IMG/VR virus record: IMGVR_UViG_3300009154_000078
Span: 1-51,963 of that record
Direction: 5' to 3' (one strand)
From: a virus
Length of the DNA: 51,963 nucleotides
Within the stretch, counting starts at the first letter, position 1. The number at the start of each line of letters is the position of its first letter. Below are positions 42,027 through 48,640 of the stretch, in pieces. Below the pieces are notes generated by a model. It was not told where the DNA came from. It ran no database searches and saw only the letters and a program-made list of their open reading frames with translations. The translations under genes and the position numbers were made by a program.

Positions 42027-42215
42027 TTACTCCTCGACCTGCTGTTCAAACTCAAACCAGTCGTACAGCTGGAACCAGATCTCCTTGCTGATCTCGTCCT
42101 TGATCTGCTCCTCTGTTGGTGTGTCGGTGTGCTTAAACGCACGACGGTACCCAAACTCAATACCGCTCTCGATACATGCCTCTAGGACTTTGGATAACTT
42201 AGGCTGCATTTTCAT
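42027..42215 (-). CDS. Small hypothetical protein
   Basis: A 62-residue protein starting MKMQPKLSKVLEACIESG, helical, with WFEFEQQVEE at the end. AAGGAAA precedes the ATG. It overlaps the previous gene by 17 nt. Function unknown. Confidence 0.7.
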   Translation of the reverse strand: MKMQPKLSKVLEACIESGIEFGYRRAFKHTDTPTEEQIKDEISKEIWFQLYDWFEFEQQVEE

Positions 42216-42387
42216 TTTCCTTCTTTGGTGTTACAACTGTGACTTCTTCCCACGCGGTTAAGTGTACCACGTTTCCCTCATCGTCGGTGCAGTATGAATA
42301 CGCACCGTCAATGTGGTCAAAATTAAACTCTTCGCCTGTTTCCACAACACGGACACGGCTACGTCTTGGCACTTGGTACAAATACAT
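42199..42387 (-). CDS. Small hypothetical protein
   Basis: A 62-residue protein starting MYLYQVPRRSRVRVVET, with beta-type sequence (FDHIDGAYSYCTDDEGNVVHL) resembling a small SH3-like barrel. The start codon is ATG 42387 behind GGGGTGAG. It is coupled to the upstream membrane gene by TGATG. Confidence 0.65.
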   Translation of the reverse strand: MYLYQVPRRSRVRVVETGEEFNFDHIDGAYSYCTDDEGNVVHLTAWEEVTVVTPKKENENAA

Positions 42388-42497
42388 CACTCACCCCTTT
42401 TAATCGAACTAACATAAAAAATGCACACTAACATACCTAATGTTACTATGCAACCTAACGTGAAAAATAATAGCATATACGCTATGTTCTCGATCAT
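42387..42497 (-). CDS. Micro-membrane protein, 36 aa
   Basis: MIENIAYMLLFFTLGCIVTL followed by GMLVCIFYVSSIKRGE: one long TM helix and a short basic tail. AAGGAG lies about 10 nt before ATG 42497, and its stop overlaps the next start. Good Shine-Dalgarno, stop/start coupling and pure hydrophobicity together support a real gene. Confidence 0.65.
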   Translation of the reverse strand: MIENIAYMLLFFTLGCIVTLGMLVCIFYVSSIKRGE

Positions 42498-42503
42498 GTG
42501 TTT

Positions 42504-42695
42504 TTACTCCTTGATTTGTTTTAAGGCCCAGTCGAGCCAGTCTTTTGCTTCCATGTCGTAGTAACCATCGGGTCCAACAGATGCCAACTCTTCACCAAGT
42601 CTGATTGCAGCATTGCGCCATTGTTGGTTTTGATACTTGTCAGCCCACGCATTTAACTCGTCGATGGTGTACCAAGGACGCATTGTTTCACCCAT
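42504..42695 (-). CDS. Small acidic hypothetical protein
   Basis: A 63-residue protein starting MGETMRPWYTIDELNAWAD, Trp-rich (WADKYQNQQWRNAAIRL; DWLDWALKQI). AGGAGTAAAAACT precedes the ATG. No family recognised. Confidence 0.7.
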   Translation of the reverse strand: MGETMRPWYTIDELNAWADKYQNQQWRNAAIRLGEELASVGPDGYYDMEAKDWLDWALKQIKE

Positions 42696-42894
42696 AGTTT
42701 TTACTCCTTAACTTTGCTTCTGTCCATTCAACAGCAAGCTCCCAAACTACCGCATCATTTGATGAAGTTGGTTTACTTGCTTCAATTTCCTCGGCCGTCA
42801 GCCCTACCCATGGCTTACGGTACACCTGTGTGTCGTCATCGTCGTCGTCCACCCTGCGGTAGGGCGCAGTTACCCATACTTCTCGTCTAATCAT
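42688..42894 (-). CDS. Small hypothetical protein with Asp run
   Basis: A 68-residue protein starting MIRREVWVTAPYRRVDDDDDD: a six-Asp run directly after a basic start, then WVGLTAEEIEAS and a Trp/Glu-rich end. GGAG precedes ATG 42894. Overlaps the next gene by 8 nt. Confidence 0.65.
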   Translation of the reverse strand: MIRREVWVTAPYRRVDDDDDDTQVYRKPWVGLTAEEIEASKPTSSNDAVVWELAVEWTEAKLRSKNYG

Positions 42895-43267
42895 GATTAC
42901 TCCATGATGTTACTACAAACTCTAACGTAAGGTATATGGTGTTATCCACGACCTGTTTACGTACCTGGAAACCGCCAGTCCCAATGGCTGTGATATCACC
43001 CTCAGCTGCCTCTTTTAACAGATTTCGTGCAACCTTACGCATATCGCCAATTGTTGGCACCCCACCGCCCCACTTCCAATCCAAGAACTCCATGACCTTG
43101 TGTGCCTTCTCAAAGTCAAACTCGTCCATGATTTCATCAATCACGTAGGCGTCTAAGTACAAACCTAACCGTTTGTTTTCGTTGTGCAATGCCTGCAACA
43201 CATACTCCTGCTTGATCTTAGACTCGCGCTCTATGCGGTTAAACTCTTCGTCTTCATAGTTCGTCAT
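42887..43267 (-). CDS. Hypothetical protein (126 aa)
   Basis: Starts MTNYEDEEFNRIERESKIK. It has an acidic helical N-half (YVIDEIMDEFDFEKAHKVMEFL), a WKWGGGVPTIGDMRKVARNLL middle and a beta C-half. ATG 43267 was chosen for its 6-nt spacing from AAGG; adjacent ATG 43270 is possible. The gene begins inside its upstream neighbour. No family recognised. Confidence 0.65.
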   Translation of the reverse strand: MTNYEDEEFNRIERESKIKQEYVLQALHNENKRLGLYLDAYVIDEIMDEFDFEKAHKVMEFLDWKWGGGVPTIGDMRKVARNLLKEAAEGDITAIGTGGFQVRKQVVDNTIYLTLEFVVTSWSNHD

Positions 43268-43460
43268 CATAGGCCTTTTCTGCGCCACTTAGGACGCGCA
43301 TACGTTCCAACAATTCACCCAAGGGCTCCAGCTTCATCACCCTAGCGCAACTCACCGCTATCGGTGCCCACATGCGTCCTGAGTCCGAACACTCTCTCAT
43401 GTTCAGATAATCCTCAAAGAAAGACTTCACGCAGGCTTTTAGTTCTTCATCTTGTGTCAT
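43254..43460 (-). CDS. Small protein with MTQDE start cassette (1)
   Basis: A 68-residue protein starting MTQDEELKACVKSFFEDYL, with Cys/Met-rich helices (MWAPIAVSCARVMKL). It starts ATGA-coupled at the end of the next gene upstream. It shares an ATGACACAAGATGA start with two upstream neighbours. Confidence 0.7.
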   Translation of the reverse strand: MTQDEELKACVKSFFEDYLNMRECSDSGRMWAPIAVSCARVMKLEPLGELLERMRVLSGAEKAYDDEL

Positions 43461-43714
43461 GCTTGTCCCCTTGCTCTGATTAGATTTGCTATATCAACTG
43501 CCGTTCCATTTTGACTAGGCATAGAAGTTAGAACAAAATGTGGGGCATGGCGTTTGCTTTCTGCAATTTCTGCACACGCCTCACGCTCATGCTCTGCTAC
43601 CAGTTTGGCAAAGGCTTCATAGCGTTTATCAAAAGCATTTGTAGTGCCGTCATCTAATTCGTAATCAACAAAGCCAGCCTGTTTAGCCATTTCAATGATT
43701 TCATCTTGTGTCAT
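43457..43714 (-). CDS. Phage-type small protein with MTQDE start cassette (2)
   Basis: An 85-residue protein: MTQDEIIEMAKQAGFVDYELD, RYEAFAKLVAEHEREACAEIAES and an end IANLIRARGQA. The layout (xxxIIxMAxxAG...FaxLVaxxEREaCaxxC...IRARG) is a widely distributed phage protein of unknown role. ATGA overlaps on both sides. Confidence 0.8.
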   Translation of the reverse strand: MTQDEIIEMAKQAGFVDYELDDGTTNAFDKRYEAFAKLVAEHEREACAEIAESKRHAPHFVLTSMPSQNGTAVDIANLIRARGQA

Positions 43715-43899
43715 GTGTTCTTCTCCTGTGGGGGCAAATGCTCAATATGGTTTTGTGTCTTCCAACCCATTGCATCAGCGTAGCCTTTCTGATACGCCGC
43801 ATCGACTGCGGGCTTGAGCATATCTATCGCTGTCTCATGCAACTTTTGTTGTATCTCTAACATCTCTGTCAACTTGGCAATCATTTCATCTTGTGTCAT
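43711..43899 (-). CDS. Small protein with MTQDE start cassette (3)
   Basis: A 62-residue protein starting MTQDEMIAKLTEMLEIQQK, helical, with AVDAAYQKGYADAMGW. GGAGCAAAT lies before ATG 43899. It is coupled to both neighbours. No function assigned. Confidence 0.7.
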   Translation of the reverse strand: MTQDEMIAKLTEMLEIQQKLHETAIDMLKPAVDAAYQKGYADAMGWKTQNHIEHLPPQEKNT

Positions 43900-44063
43900 A
43901 TTTGCTCCAGTAACTTACGCATTTTGTTACAGTCTTTTAAGACCTCCTTGGCCAAATCTTTAGCGTCCTCGTGTATGTCTGGCTCGCCCATAACACTGTT
44001 GCAACCTTCGTCCATCATCTCTAACATCAACTCAAATTTAATTCTTTGTTCGTCTGTCATCAT
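43896..44063 (-). CDS. Small acidic helical protein
   Basis: A 55-residue protein starting MMTDEQRIKFELMLEMMDE, ending DCNKMRKLLEQI. The start is ATG 44063 with GGAGAAAA just upstream; a longer frame would run through the palindrome upstream and is rejected. A MTDEQ opening is similar but not identical to the neighbouring cassette. Confidence 0.7.
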   Translation of the reverse strand: MMTDEQRIKFELMLEMMDEGCNSVMGEPDIHEDAKDLAKEVLKDCNKMRKLLEQI

Positions 44064-44076
44064 TTTTCTCCTTTGT

Positions 44077-44140
44077 GCCCCGATCGGGGCATTTTTTGTC
44101 AGTTGATAGTGTTTTTGTGCAAATATGACCCGATCGGGGC
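44077..44140. repeat. Two GCCCCGATCGGGGC palindromes
   Basis: A perfect 14-bp palindrome GCCCCGATCGGGGC (44077-44090) lies about 12 nt before the Shine-Dalgarno of the gene starting at 44063. A second copy with one change, GACCCGATCGGGGC (44127-44140), directly follows the stop of the 35-aa membrane gene. + strand TTTTTT follows the first copy. Repressor/methylase site pair or RNA hairpins are the options. Confidence 0.6.
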
Positions 44141-44142
44141 AT

Positions 44143-44250
44143 TTAATCCTCAAACAGATCATCCAGCATCTTACCACCGGCACGGATGGCCAGGATAAAT
44201 AGCAAAATGATAAGTATAATCATCGCGCCTATCAGGATTTCAATAATCAT
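44143..44250 (-). CDS. Micro-membrane protein, 35 aa
   Basis: MIIEILIGAMIILIILLFIL, then AIRAGGKMLDDLFED: one TM helix and a charged tail. It begins 11 nt inside the end of the preceding two-TM gene. The palindrome copy follows the stop. Hydrophobicity and overlap support it. Confidence 0.6.
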   Translation of the reverse strand: MIIEILIGAMIILIILLFILAIRAGGKMLDDLFED

Positions 44251-44446
44251 AGGCACCACCTATCCGCAGTTTTGTATACAAAGCCGACCCCATACACATG
44301 CCACAAATTGGCATGAAAGAACGCAGGCCGTCAGTCCATAGGGCTGGGTTGAACGACAACCCAACAAACGCACCGATCAGGTAGGCCACAAATAGGCCAA
44401 CCAAGAAGGGCACCATGGCTTCCCAAAGGTAAGGTATCAATCTCAT
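44240..44446 (-). CDS. Two-TM small membrane protein
   Basis: A 68-residue protein starting MRLIPYLWEAMVPFLVGLFV, with two hydrophobic stretches (VPFLVGLFVAYLIGAFVGL; SFMPICGMCMGSALYT). AAGGAGAGACAG precedes the ATG. It probably acts in the host inner membrane; no family recognised. Confidence 0.7.
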   Translation of the reverse strand: MRLIPYLWEAMVPFLVGLFVAYLIGAFVGLSFNPALWTDGLRSFMPICGMCMGSALYTKLRIGGAYDY

Positions 44447-44456
44447 CTGTCTCTCC

Positions 44457-44774
44457 TTATTTCATGTGTGGCTCTTCAGCCGTTGGGTTGCGTGGCACCG
44501 AAGTCAGGTGTGTACTACCGTCATACTCTGCCACAAAAATAACGCGCTCATTTGTCCAGACATACACGGGGTAACACTCTGCAGTGCCGTACCCGCCGTT
44601 AAACTGCCAGCCGTCCATTAGGGGCTTAGCCTCCTCCAAAGTCAGCAAGACACACTGTTTATCTTTTGGCACTGGCGCCGGCTTTGGTTCACCCCAACCC
44701 CACTCACCGAAGACAACGTAACTAACCTTTTCGTTTGGTTGCAGGAATTTCAATAGCTCTTCGTATGCATTCAT
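44457..44774 (-). CDS. Hypothetical protein (105 aa)
   Basis: Starts MNAYEELLKFLQPNEKVSYVV, with EWGWGEPKPAPVPKD and YPVYVWTNERVIFVAEYDG. A beta-strand-rich compact domain of a kind seen in small phage early proteins. ATGA-coupled to the upstream gene. Confidence 0.7.
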   Translation of the reverse strand: MNAYEELLKFLQPNEKVSYVVFGEWGWGEPKPAPVPKDKQCVLLTLEEAKPLMDGWQFNGGYGTAECYPVYVWTNERVIFVAEYDGSTHLTSVPRNPTAEEPHMK

Positions 44775-44932
44775 TTCTTATACTCCGCTTCAATGTCTTT
44801 TTGTTCCTGCAGTCCAAGGTGGAGTGCTCGCACCACCGCGGACGTCAATAACTGCTTGTGCTCATCGGCTGTCATGTCCAACACCAGAGTCACCGTGTTG
44901 TCCTCGTTCTCGATAATATCTGTAACTATCAT
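44771..44932 (-). CDS. Small acidic protein (53 aa)
   Basis: MIVTDIIENEDNTVTLVLDM, then HKQLLTSAVVRALHLGLQEQKDIEAEYKK: a short strand pair then a helix. The ATG overlaps the upstream stop and its TGA overlaps the next ATG, giving coupling on both sides. Confidence 0.72.
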   Translation of the reverse strand: MIVTDIIENEDNTVTLVLDMTADEHKQLLTSAVVRALHLGLQEQKDIEAEYKK

Positions 44933-45114
44933 AACAGTGCGTCCTCTATGTTGTTAGGGTTGAATTTTGGTAACGATAGATCGTATGGTATCAGTTCCGT
45001 TGGGAAAGGCCAGTGTGGGTCTTTCTTCTTGAAAATTTTATCATAGTTCTCGGCGTATTTTTTGTGATCTGTTGGCCGTTGGCTGTCGCCCTTACCTGCT
45101 TCGCTTTTTTTCAT
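44929..45114 (-). CDS. Conserved phage protein with GKGDSQRPTDHKKY motif
   Basis: A 61-residue protein: KKSEAGKGDSQRPTDHKKYAENYDKIFKKK is a motif (GKGxxQRPxDxxKYxxNYDkIF) that recurs in small proteins of many tailed phages. The rest is HWPFPTELIPYD and an acidic end. It overlaps both neighbours. Molecular role is not established. Confidence 0.85.
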   Translation of the reverse strand: MKKSEAGKGDSQRPTDHKKYAENYDKIFKKKDPHWPFPTELIPYDLSLPKFNPNNIEDALL

Positions 45115-45332
45115 GCTCTACTCCACATTCCAAGTAAAAGTCCCCATAGCACCCCCACACAGAAGGCCATGGCCATGTGCCAAAGGTACTCGTCGTGATC
45201 CCTTGGCGTCAAACTTGGGTACTTTTCGTTGGGAAATGCCTGCTCCAAGGTGCGAGAAAACCTACGAGTTGTAGGGTTAATTTCCTCTACCCTGTCTTCT
45301 GGTACAAATGGTTGTACTACTTTAGGTTGCAT
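45111..45332 (-). CDS. Small protein with C-terminal TM; carries the dispersed repeat
   Basis: A 73-residue protein starting MQPKVVQPFVPEDRVEEIN, acidic middle and a C-terminal TM helix (MAMAFCVGVLWGLLLGMW). Codons for FVPED contain TTTGTACCAGAAGACA, one arm of the dispersed repeat found outside genes at 45.4 and 51.8 kb. GGAG precedes the ATG. Confidence 0.7.
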   Translation of the reverse strand: MQPKVVQPFVPEDRVEEINPTTRRFSRTLEQAFPNEKYPSLTPRDHDEYLWHMAMAFCVGVLWGLLLGMWSRA

Positions 45333-45374
45333 TTTGTAATTTCTCCGTTAAAAATGTTACTACTTTTGTTTCGC

Positions 45375-45495
45375 TTTGTACCAGAAGACATAGAAGACAC
45401 CCTTCTTTATTCTTTTTTTATTTTTTTTTTAAAATAAAAAATAAAAATAAAGGAATAGTGTAAATGACCCTGTCTTCTATGTCTTCTAGTACAAA
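45375..45495. repeat. Large inverted repeat flanking an A/T tract
   Basis: TTTGTACCAGAAGACATAGA... (45375-45399) and its inverse copy (45471-45495) pair over 24 of 25 bases, separated by about 70 bases that are almost only A and T, including a T-run and A-rich tract. Related arms occur inside the gene at 45293-45308 and at 51742-51757 and 51824-51849. It fills the 180-bp gap between two genes, which holds nothing else I can recognise. Confidence 0.8.
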
Positions 45496-45512
45496 CTAAT
45501 CAAAATGATAAC

Positions 45513-45779
45513 CTATTGGTATCTCTTGATGACCTGGTTAGCCCACTTGCGGAACTGCTCCTTGTTGGCCGGCGTCTGCTCGTCGTTTGGATCCCATAGA
45601 ACGTCCATGAAGAACTCTCCATCCTCGTCGTACACCTCTATACGTACCAGTCCTGCGGGGTCGTATATCTCCACCTGCTTTGGCTCACCTTTGATCTTCA
45701 TTTTGATTTCCTCCTGTGTAATCTCGTCATTCAGTCCCAACGCCCCTATGTCGGCCTTGGTTCGCTTTTGTGGTCTCAT
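45513..45779 (-). CDS. Small protein downstream of the sigma gene
   Basis: An 88-residue acidic protein starting MRPQKRTKADIGALGLNDE, with VEIYDPAGLVRIEVYDEDG and a helical end (KEQFRKWANQVIKRY). It is ATGA-coupled to the sigma factor gene, so it may be a partner or anti-sigma-like; this is inference only. Confidence 0.7.
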   Translation of the reverse strand: MRPQKRTKADIGALGLNDEITQEEIKMKIKGEPKQVEIYDPAGLVRIEVYDEDGEFFMDVLWDPNDEQTPANKEQFRKWANQVIKRYQ

Positions 45780-46351
45780 TCTTCGTTTGCCTCCTCGTGC
45801 CTGTCGTTTATTATGGCGTCCAATGACACCGGCTCACGCATGATGTACCCGCGCAACTGGCTGATCCGTTTCACCGGCACGTCCATAACACCGGCCAACT
45901 CTTTTGGCGTCGGCTCCCGTCCCAAGGTCTGCCTCAGCGTCCTGTCTAAGTAATTCATGCGTTTGATGGCCTCCACAATGTTCACCGGCAGTCTGATCAA
46001 CCGCTCCGTGTTGTCCAACTGGCGCGTGACATGGCGCATGATAAAACTGCCCGCATAACTGGCAAACCGTGCCCCGTTGGTCGGCGTCCACTTAGAAGCT
46101 GCTTCTATCAATGCCTCGTTACCCATCTGCACCAAGTCCTCAGCCGGCACCGCGCTGTACTGCCACGCCGTCATACGGCGCAGTATGTACACAACTAGCC
46201 TCAGATTATGGCGTACAAGGTCATCCAAGGCCTTTTTATCACCATTGGCTACCCTACCCGCCAACTCGTACTCCTCGGCCTTGCTGAGCGTTTTAATGTC
46301 CTCCTGCAGAAGTCCCTGCAGGTAGGTAGTCAACGGATCATTGCCCGCCAT
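45776..46351 (-). CDS. Sigma-70 family factor lacking region 4
   Basis: A 191-residue protein. Region 1.2: DPLTTYLQGLLQEDIKTLSKAEEYELAGRVANGDKKALDDLV. Region 2: NLRLVVYILRRM...AEDLVQMGNEALIEAASKWTPTNGARFASYAGSFIMRHVTRQL, with core-binding and -10 recognition elements. Region 3: LGREPTPKELAGVMDVPVKRISQLRGY. It ends shortly after, with no region 4 for the -35 element. Phage sigma factors that bind only a -10-like element, as T4 gp55, are a family precedent. The GTG/ATG start is ATG 46351, overlapping the upstream stop. Confidence 0.85.
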   Translation of the reverse strand: MAGNDPLTTYLQGLLQEDIKTLSKAEEYELAGRVANGDKKALDDLVRHNLRLVVYILRRMTAWQYSAVPAEDLVQMGNEALIEAASKWTPTNGARFASYAGSFIMRHVTRQLDNTERLIRLPVNIVEAIKRMNYLDRTLRQTLGREPTPKELAGVMDVPVKRISQLRGYIMREPVSLDAIINDRHEEANEE

Positions 46352-46617
46352 TAGTCAGCCTTCAACGGTGTCACCACCACGGCCTTGACGTGCTGTGTTA
46401 CTGTACATTTATCCAGTAATTCCTCATCCGCGAACTTACGCACCAACGGCGCGCTGATATTCTCACGGTCATACTCTTGCACCTCTGCAGTATACTGGGC
46501 GCCCCAGTACACACCGGCACCCTGTTCTTTTAACTGCGCCTTGAGTTTGGTAGCCACGGCCTCCAACTCTGCAATTGCTTGGTTTACTGCGCCTAACTCG
46601 TCTACGATTGCGTGCAT
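46351..46617 (-). CDS. Small protein upstream of the sigma gene
   Basis: An 88-residue protein starting MHAIVDELGAVNQAIAELE. The N-terminal half is coiled coil (AELEAVATKLKAQLKEQG), followed by a conserved-looking VYWGAQYTAEVQEYDRENISA and a strand end. Seen in phages beside replication genes but unassigned. AGGAGCATAAA precedes the ATG. Confidence 0.7.
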   Translation of the reverse strand: MHAIVDELGAVNQAIAELEAVATKLKAQLKEQGAGVYWGAQYTAEVQEYDRENISAPLVRKFADEELLDKCTVTQHVKAVVVTPLKAD

Positions 46618-46618
46618 T

Positions 46619-46909
46619 TTATGCTCCTAAAATTGATTGAATGCGTCCTACTACCTCACTGTCATACCCGCCGATATGCCAGTCCCGAACCCGTTGGTAT
46701 GGTGTGCCGTACTCTTTCCAGTCGTATATTGTAGCCACCTTACCGTCCTCAAATTGTACCTCCCATTCTGCCTGCACCTTACCGTCACCACATACGTCCA
46801 ATGGCCGGCCAAAGTATGCCTCAATGCGCTCATACGGCACGTCCACATGGCCTCTCAGTCCGGTGCCGTTGGTGTCAATTGCTTTATCGTGGTGTGTGAA
46901 ATACTGCAT
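46619..46909 (-). CDS. Hypothetical protein with DWHIGG motif
   Basis: A 96-residue protein: FGRPLDVCGDGKVQAEWEVQF, KVATIYDWKEYGTPYQRVRDWHIGGYDS. The VATIYDWK...DWHIGG pattern recurs in phage proteins of unknown role. AGGAGAAAATAA precedes the ATG. Confidence 0.75.
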   Translation of the reverse strand: MQYFTHHDKAIDTNGTGLRGHVDVPYERIEAYFGRPLDVCGDGKVQAEWEVQFEDGKVATIYDWKEYGTPYQRVRDWHIGGYDSEVVGRIQSILGA

Positions 46910-46934
46910 TTATTTTCTCCTATTGTGAATTGTA

Positions 46935-47285
46935 TCAGGCCACATGCACAAATTGAACATGTTGGCGAAGAAATTCTTCTGCGCATAGATGTCCCAACAC
47001 CCTGTTGTACACCTCGCGACGTGACATGTAATAGTCATAGTTATCGTCGCCCTTGCTGAAGTTTTTCCATTGGTTGTACTGCGCATTCTCTTCAATGGTG
47101 CGTTGCAGTTTGCCCGCGTTGCTGTAGTAAGACTTGAAACCATTGATGTCATAGTGCGCGATAAACCCACTGGCAACGTGAATAAACTTATATCCGGTGC
47201 CGTTGAGCTTGTTGATGTCCTTGCATGCCGACACTAGGTTTTTGACAATCAAGTCCTGTTGGCGTTGTGTGAGTGGTGCGATCAT
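46935..47285 (-). CDS. Hypothetical protein (116 aa) with duplicated promoter
   Basis: Starts MIAPLTQRQQDLIVKNLVSAC; a helical start, then YKFIHVASGFIAHYDINGF and YYMSRREVYNRVLGHL. The 45 bp ending at its ATG are identical to those before the neighbouring gene. TATAAT lies about 29 nt upstream of the start, with AAAGGC as Shine-Dalgarno. Confidence 0.75.
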   Translation of the reverse strand: MIAPLTQRQQDLIVKNLVSACKDINKLNGTGYKFIHVASGFIAHYDINGFKSYYSNAGKLQRTIEENAQYNQWKNFSKGDDNYDYYMSRREVYNRVLGHLCAEEFLRQHVQFVHVA

Positions 47286-47327
47286 TTTTTGCCTTTCGTT
47301 TGTTTATGTGTGCATTATACACAAATT
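47283..47327 (-). promoter_or_regulatory. Duplicated promoter/leader, copy A
   Basis: A 45-bp segment on the - strand carrying GTGTATAATGC (-10 like TATAAT 47319-47314) and GAAAGGC before the ATG. It is identical base for base to 47485-47529. Confidence 0.75.
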
Positions 47328-47487
47328 ATTTACTAATTCGCTCTAATGATTCTTCTAAGTCATCTCCGACATAATTGCAATTTAAGTCTGTATACCAAAT
47401 TGAGCCGTCAGTATTTGACCATTTTCTGAATAGTTTGTGTTCTGACTCTAGTTCTATTTCTTTGTAATCGATTTCTTTATTTTCCAT
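47326..47487 (-). CDS. Small acidic protein (53 aa)
   Basis: MENKEIDYKEIELESEHKLF, then RKWSNTDGSIWYTDLNCNYV and an acidic end. It stands between the two copies of the 45-bp promoter/leader, and its stop is just at the boundary of copy A. No family recognised. Confidence 0.72.
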   Translation of the reverse strand: MENKEIDYKEIELESEHKLFRKWSNTDGSIWYTDLNCNYVGDDLEESLERISK

Positions 47488-47529
47488 TTTTTGCCTTTCG
47501 TTTGTTTATGTGTGCATTATACACAAATT
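47485..47529 (-). promoter_or_regulatory. Duplicated promoter/leader, copy B
   Basis: Perfect second copy of the 45-bp promoter/leader (TATAAT 47521-47516), immediately upstream of the 53-aa gene and next to the stop of the following upstream gene. Confidence 0.75.
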
Positions 47530-47805
47530 TTACGATTCTGCCGTTTCACCAAAAAATAAATTAATAATTTTTTGCAATACGTACCTTGGTTCCGTGTCCA
47601 TGGCACCGTAGTCAGACATTCGTTCTAAAAAGTGCTGAGACGACGTCCATGCCTCCTCGCGTGACTTTGCATGGTTGATGCAGTCCGCGATGTTCAAATT
47701 CAAAAATTTGGATGCACCGTTGATACCCTTCATGTTGGTGTACAGATCCCAATCTTCAGCAGTTAGATCAAGCCTGATGTGTTTTGATATGGTTACGTTT
47801 TTCAT
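47530..47805 (-). CDS. Hypothetical protein (91 aa)
   Basis: Starts MKNVTISKHIRLDLTAEDWDL; helices (FLNLNIADCINHAKSREEAW; YVLQKIINLFFGE). GAGGCTTAAC precedes ATG 47805. The stop ends exactly where promoter copy B begins. No family recognised. Confidence 0.72.
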   Translation of the reverse strand: MKNVTISKHIRLDLTAEDWDLYTNMKGINGASKFLNLNIADCINHAKSREEAWTSSQHFLERMSDYGAMDTEPRYVLQKIINLFFGETAES

Positions 47806-47806
47806 G

Positions 47807-48064
47807 TTAAGCCTCAAAAACAATTAAACAACCTGCGTTTTCCCACTCGCAGTACAGGCCATGCTTCTTGAGCACAGCTTCCAGCTTAGGGCTGGTATTC
47901 TCACCCTTCCATCGTCCGTCCGCATAGGCATAATAGTCAGCCCACTTGTAACTCTCCGGATCCTCTGCGCTGATCAGGAAACGTCCCTCATAGTCACTAC
48001 GTTCGAACACAGGACACCCTAGTTTTTTTAACTCGTTATATGCTTTGATAAATGCACGTTTCAT
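47807..48064 (-). CDS. Hypothetical protein (85 aa)
   Basis: Starts MKRAFIKAYNELKKLGCPVF, with RFLISAEDPESYKWADYYAY and KLEAVLKKHGLYCEWENAG. The start is ATG 48064 with GGAGAATCAAA upstream, one of the recurrent (T)ATCAAAATG start cassettes. It overlaps the upstream gene end by ATGA. Confidence 0.75.
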   Translation of the reverse strand: MKRAFIKAYNELKKLGCPVFERSDYEGRFLISAEDPESYKWADYYAYADGRWKGENTSPKLEAVLKKHGLYCEWENAGCLIVFEA

Positions 48065-48300
48065 TTTGATTCTCCAAAGTCTAAGTCCACACCCATCATA
48101 AAAAATATACGTCCGTCTGCCAGTCCAATACGGTTGTAGTTGAACTCGGCGTCGTCCTCTGAGCACAAGTCCGGTAGGTACTGGGCACCCACCAAGTCCT
48201 TGGCGTCCAAGTACCCCACTGGCGCGTCTAAGGCAGTCCATGCAGGTACCTTAACGTTGTCGCGTGCTAGGTCATCACGCATACGCACTAATGTGTTCAT
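48061..48300 (-). CDS. Hypothetical protein (79 aa)
   Basis: Starts MNTLVRMRDDLARDNVKVPA; beta-type centre GYLDAKDLVGAQYLPDLCS and an end FFMMGVDLDFGESK. AAGGAGCACGCA precedes ATG 48300. No family recognised. Confidence 0.75.
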   Translation of the reverse strand: MNTLVRMRDDLARDNVKVPAWTALDAPVGYLDAKDLVGAQYLPDLCSEDDAEFNYNRIGLADGRIFFMMGVDLDFGESK

Positions 48301-48310
48301 TGCGTGCTCC

Positions 48311-48640
48311 TTAAAAGTTGTAGTCATAAAAACGCACCGGCTTTTCACTCAGTGCGAAACGCATGCCACTAGCTGATCGATACGCGCCGTCCGCATGGAG
48401 TCGTATACGCATAAGCTGCTCGGTCTCATCGGGTTCGATAACCCACTTCTGATCCCCTTGGTTGGTGCATACACCTGCGTACCCGCCGACGATCCATTCA
48501 GGCACAAACGACTCGTCGCGCTCATACTTCATACGACGGATCTCAATGGTCTTGTCACTGATAACGCGCACGACCTCGTATGGTTCGACGTCCGACCATC
48601 CATGTCTGTTCGCATATGGATATTGTTCTTTTGTTATCAT
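48311..48640 (-). CDS. Conserved phage protein (109 aa)
   Basis: MITKEQYPYANRHGWSDVEPYEVVRVISDKTIEIRRM...GYAGVCTNQGDQKWVIEPDE...GMRFALSEKPVRFYDYNF. This pattern recurs in early regions of enterobacterial and other tailed phages, without known function. GGAGCAGGCAAA precedes ATG 48640. It is coupled upstream by ATGA. Confidence 0.82.
   Translation of the reverse strand: MITKEQYPYANRHGWSDVEPYEVVRVISDKTIEIRRMKYERDESFVPEWIVGGYAGVCTNQGDQKWVIEPDETEQLMRIRLHADGAYRSASGMRFALSEKPVRFYDYNF

Noticed and set aside
44077-44098. Rho-independent terminator on the + strand
   Set aside because: Stem plus T-run looks right, but all genes nearby are on the - strand, so it would only stop antisense transcripts; kept as palindrome repeat.
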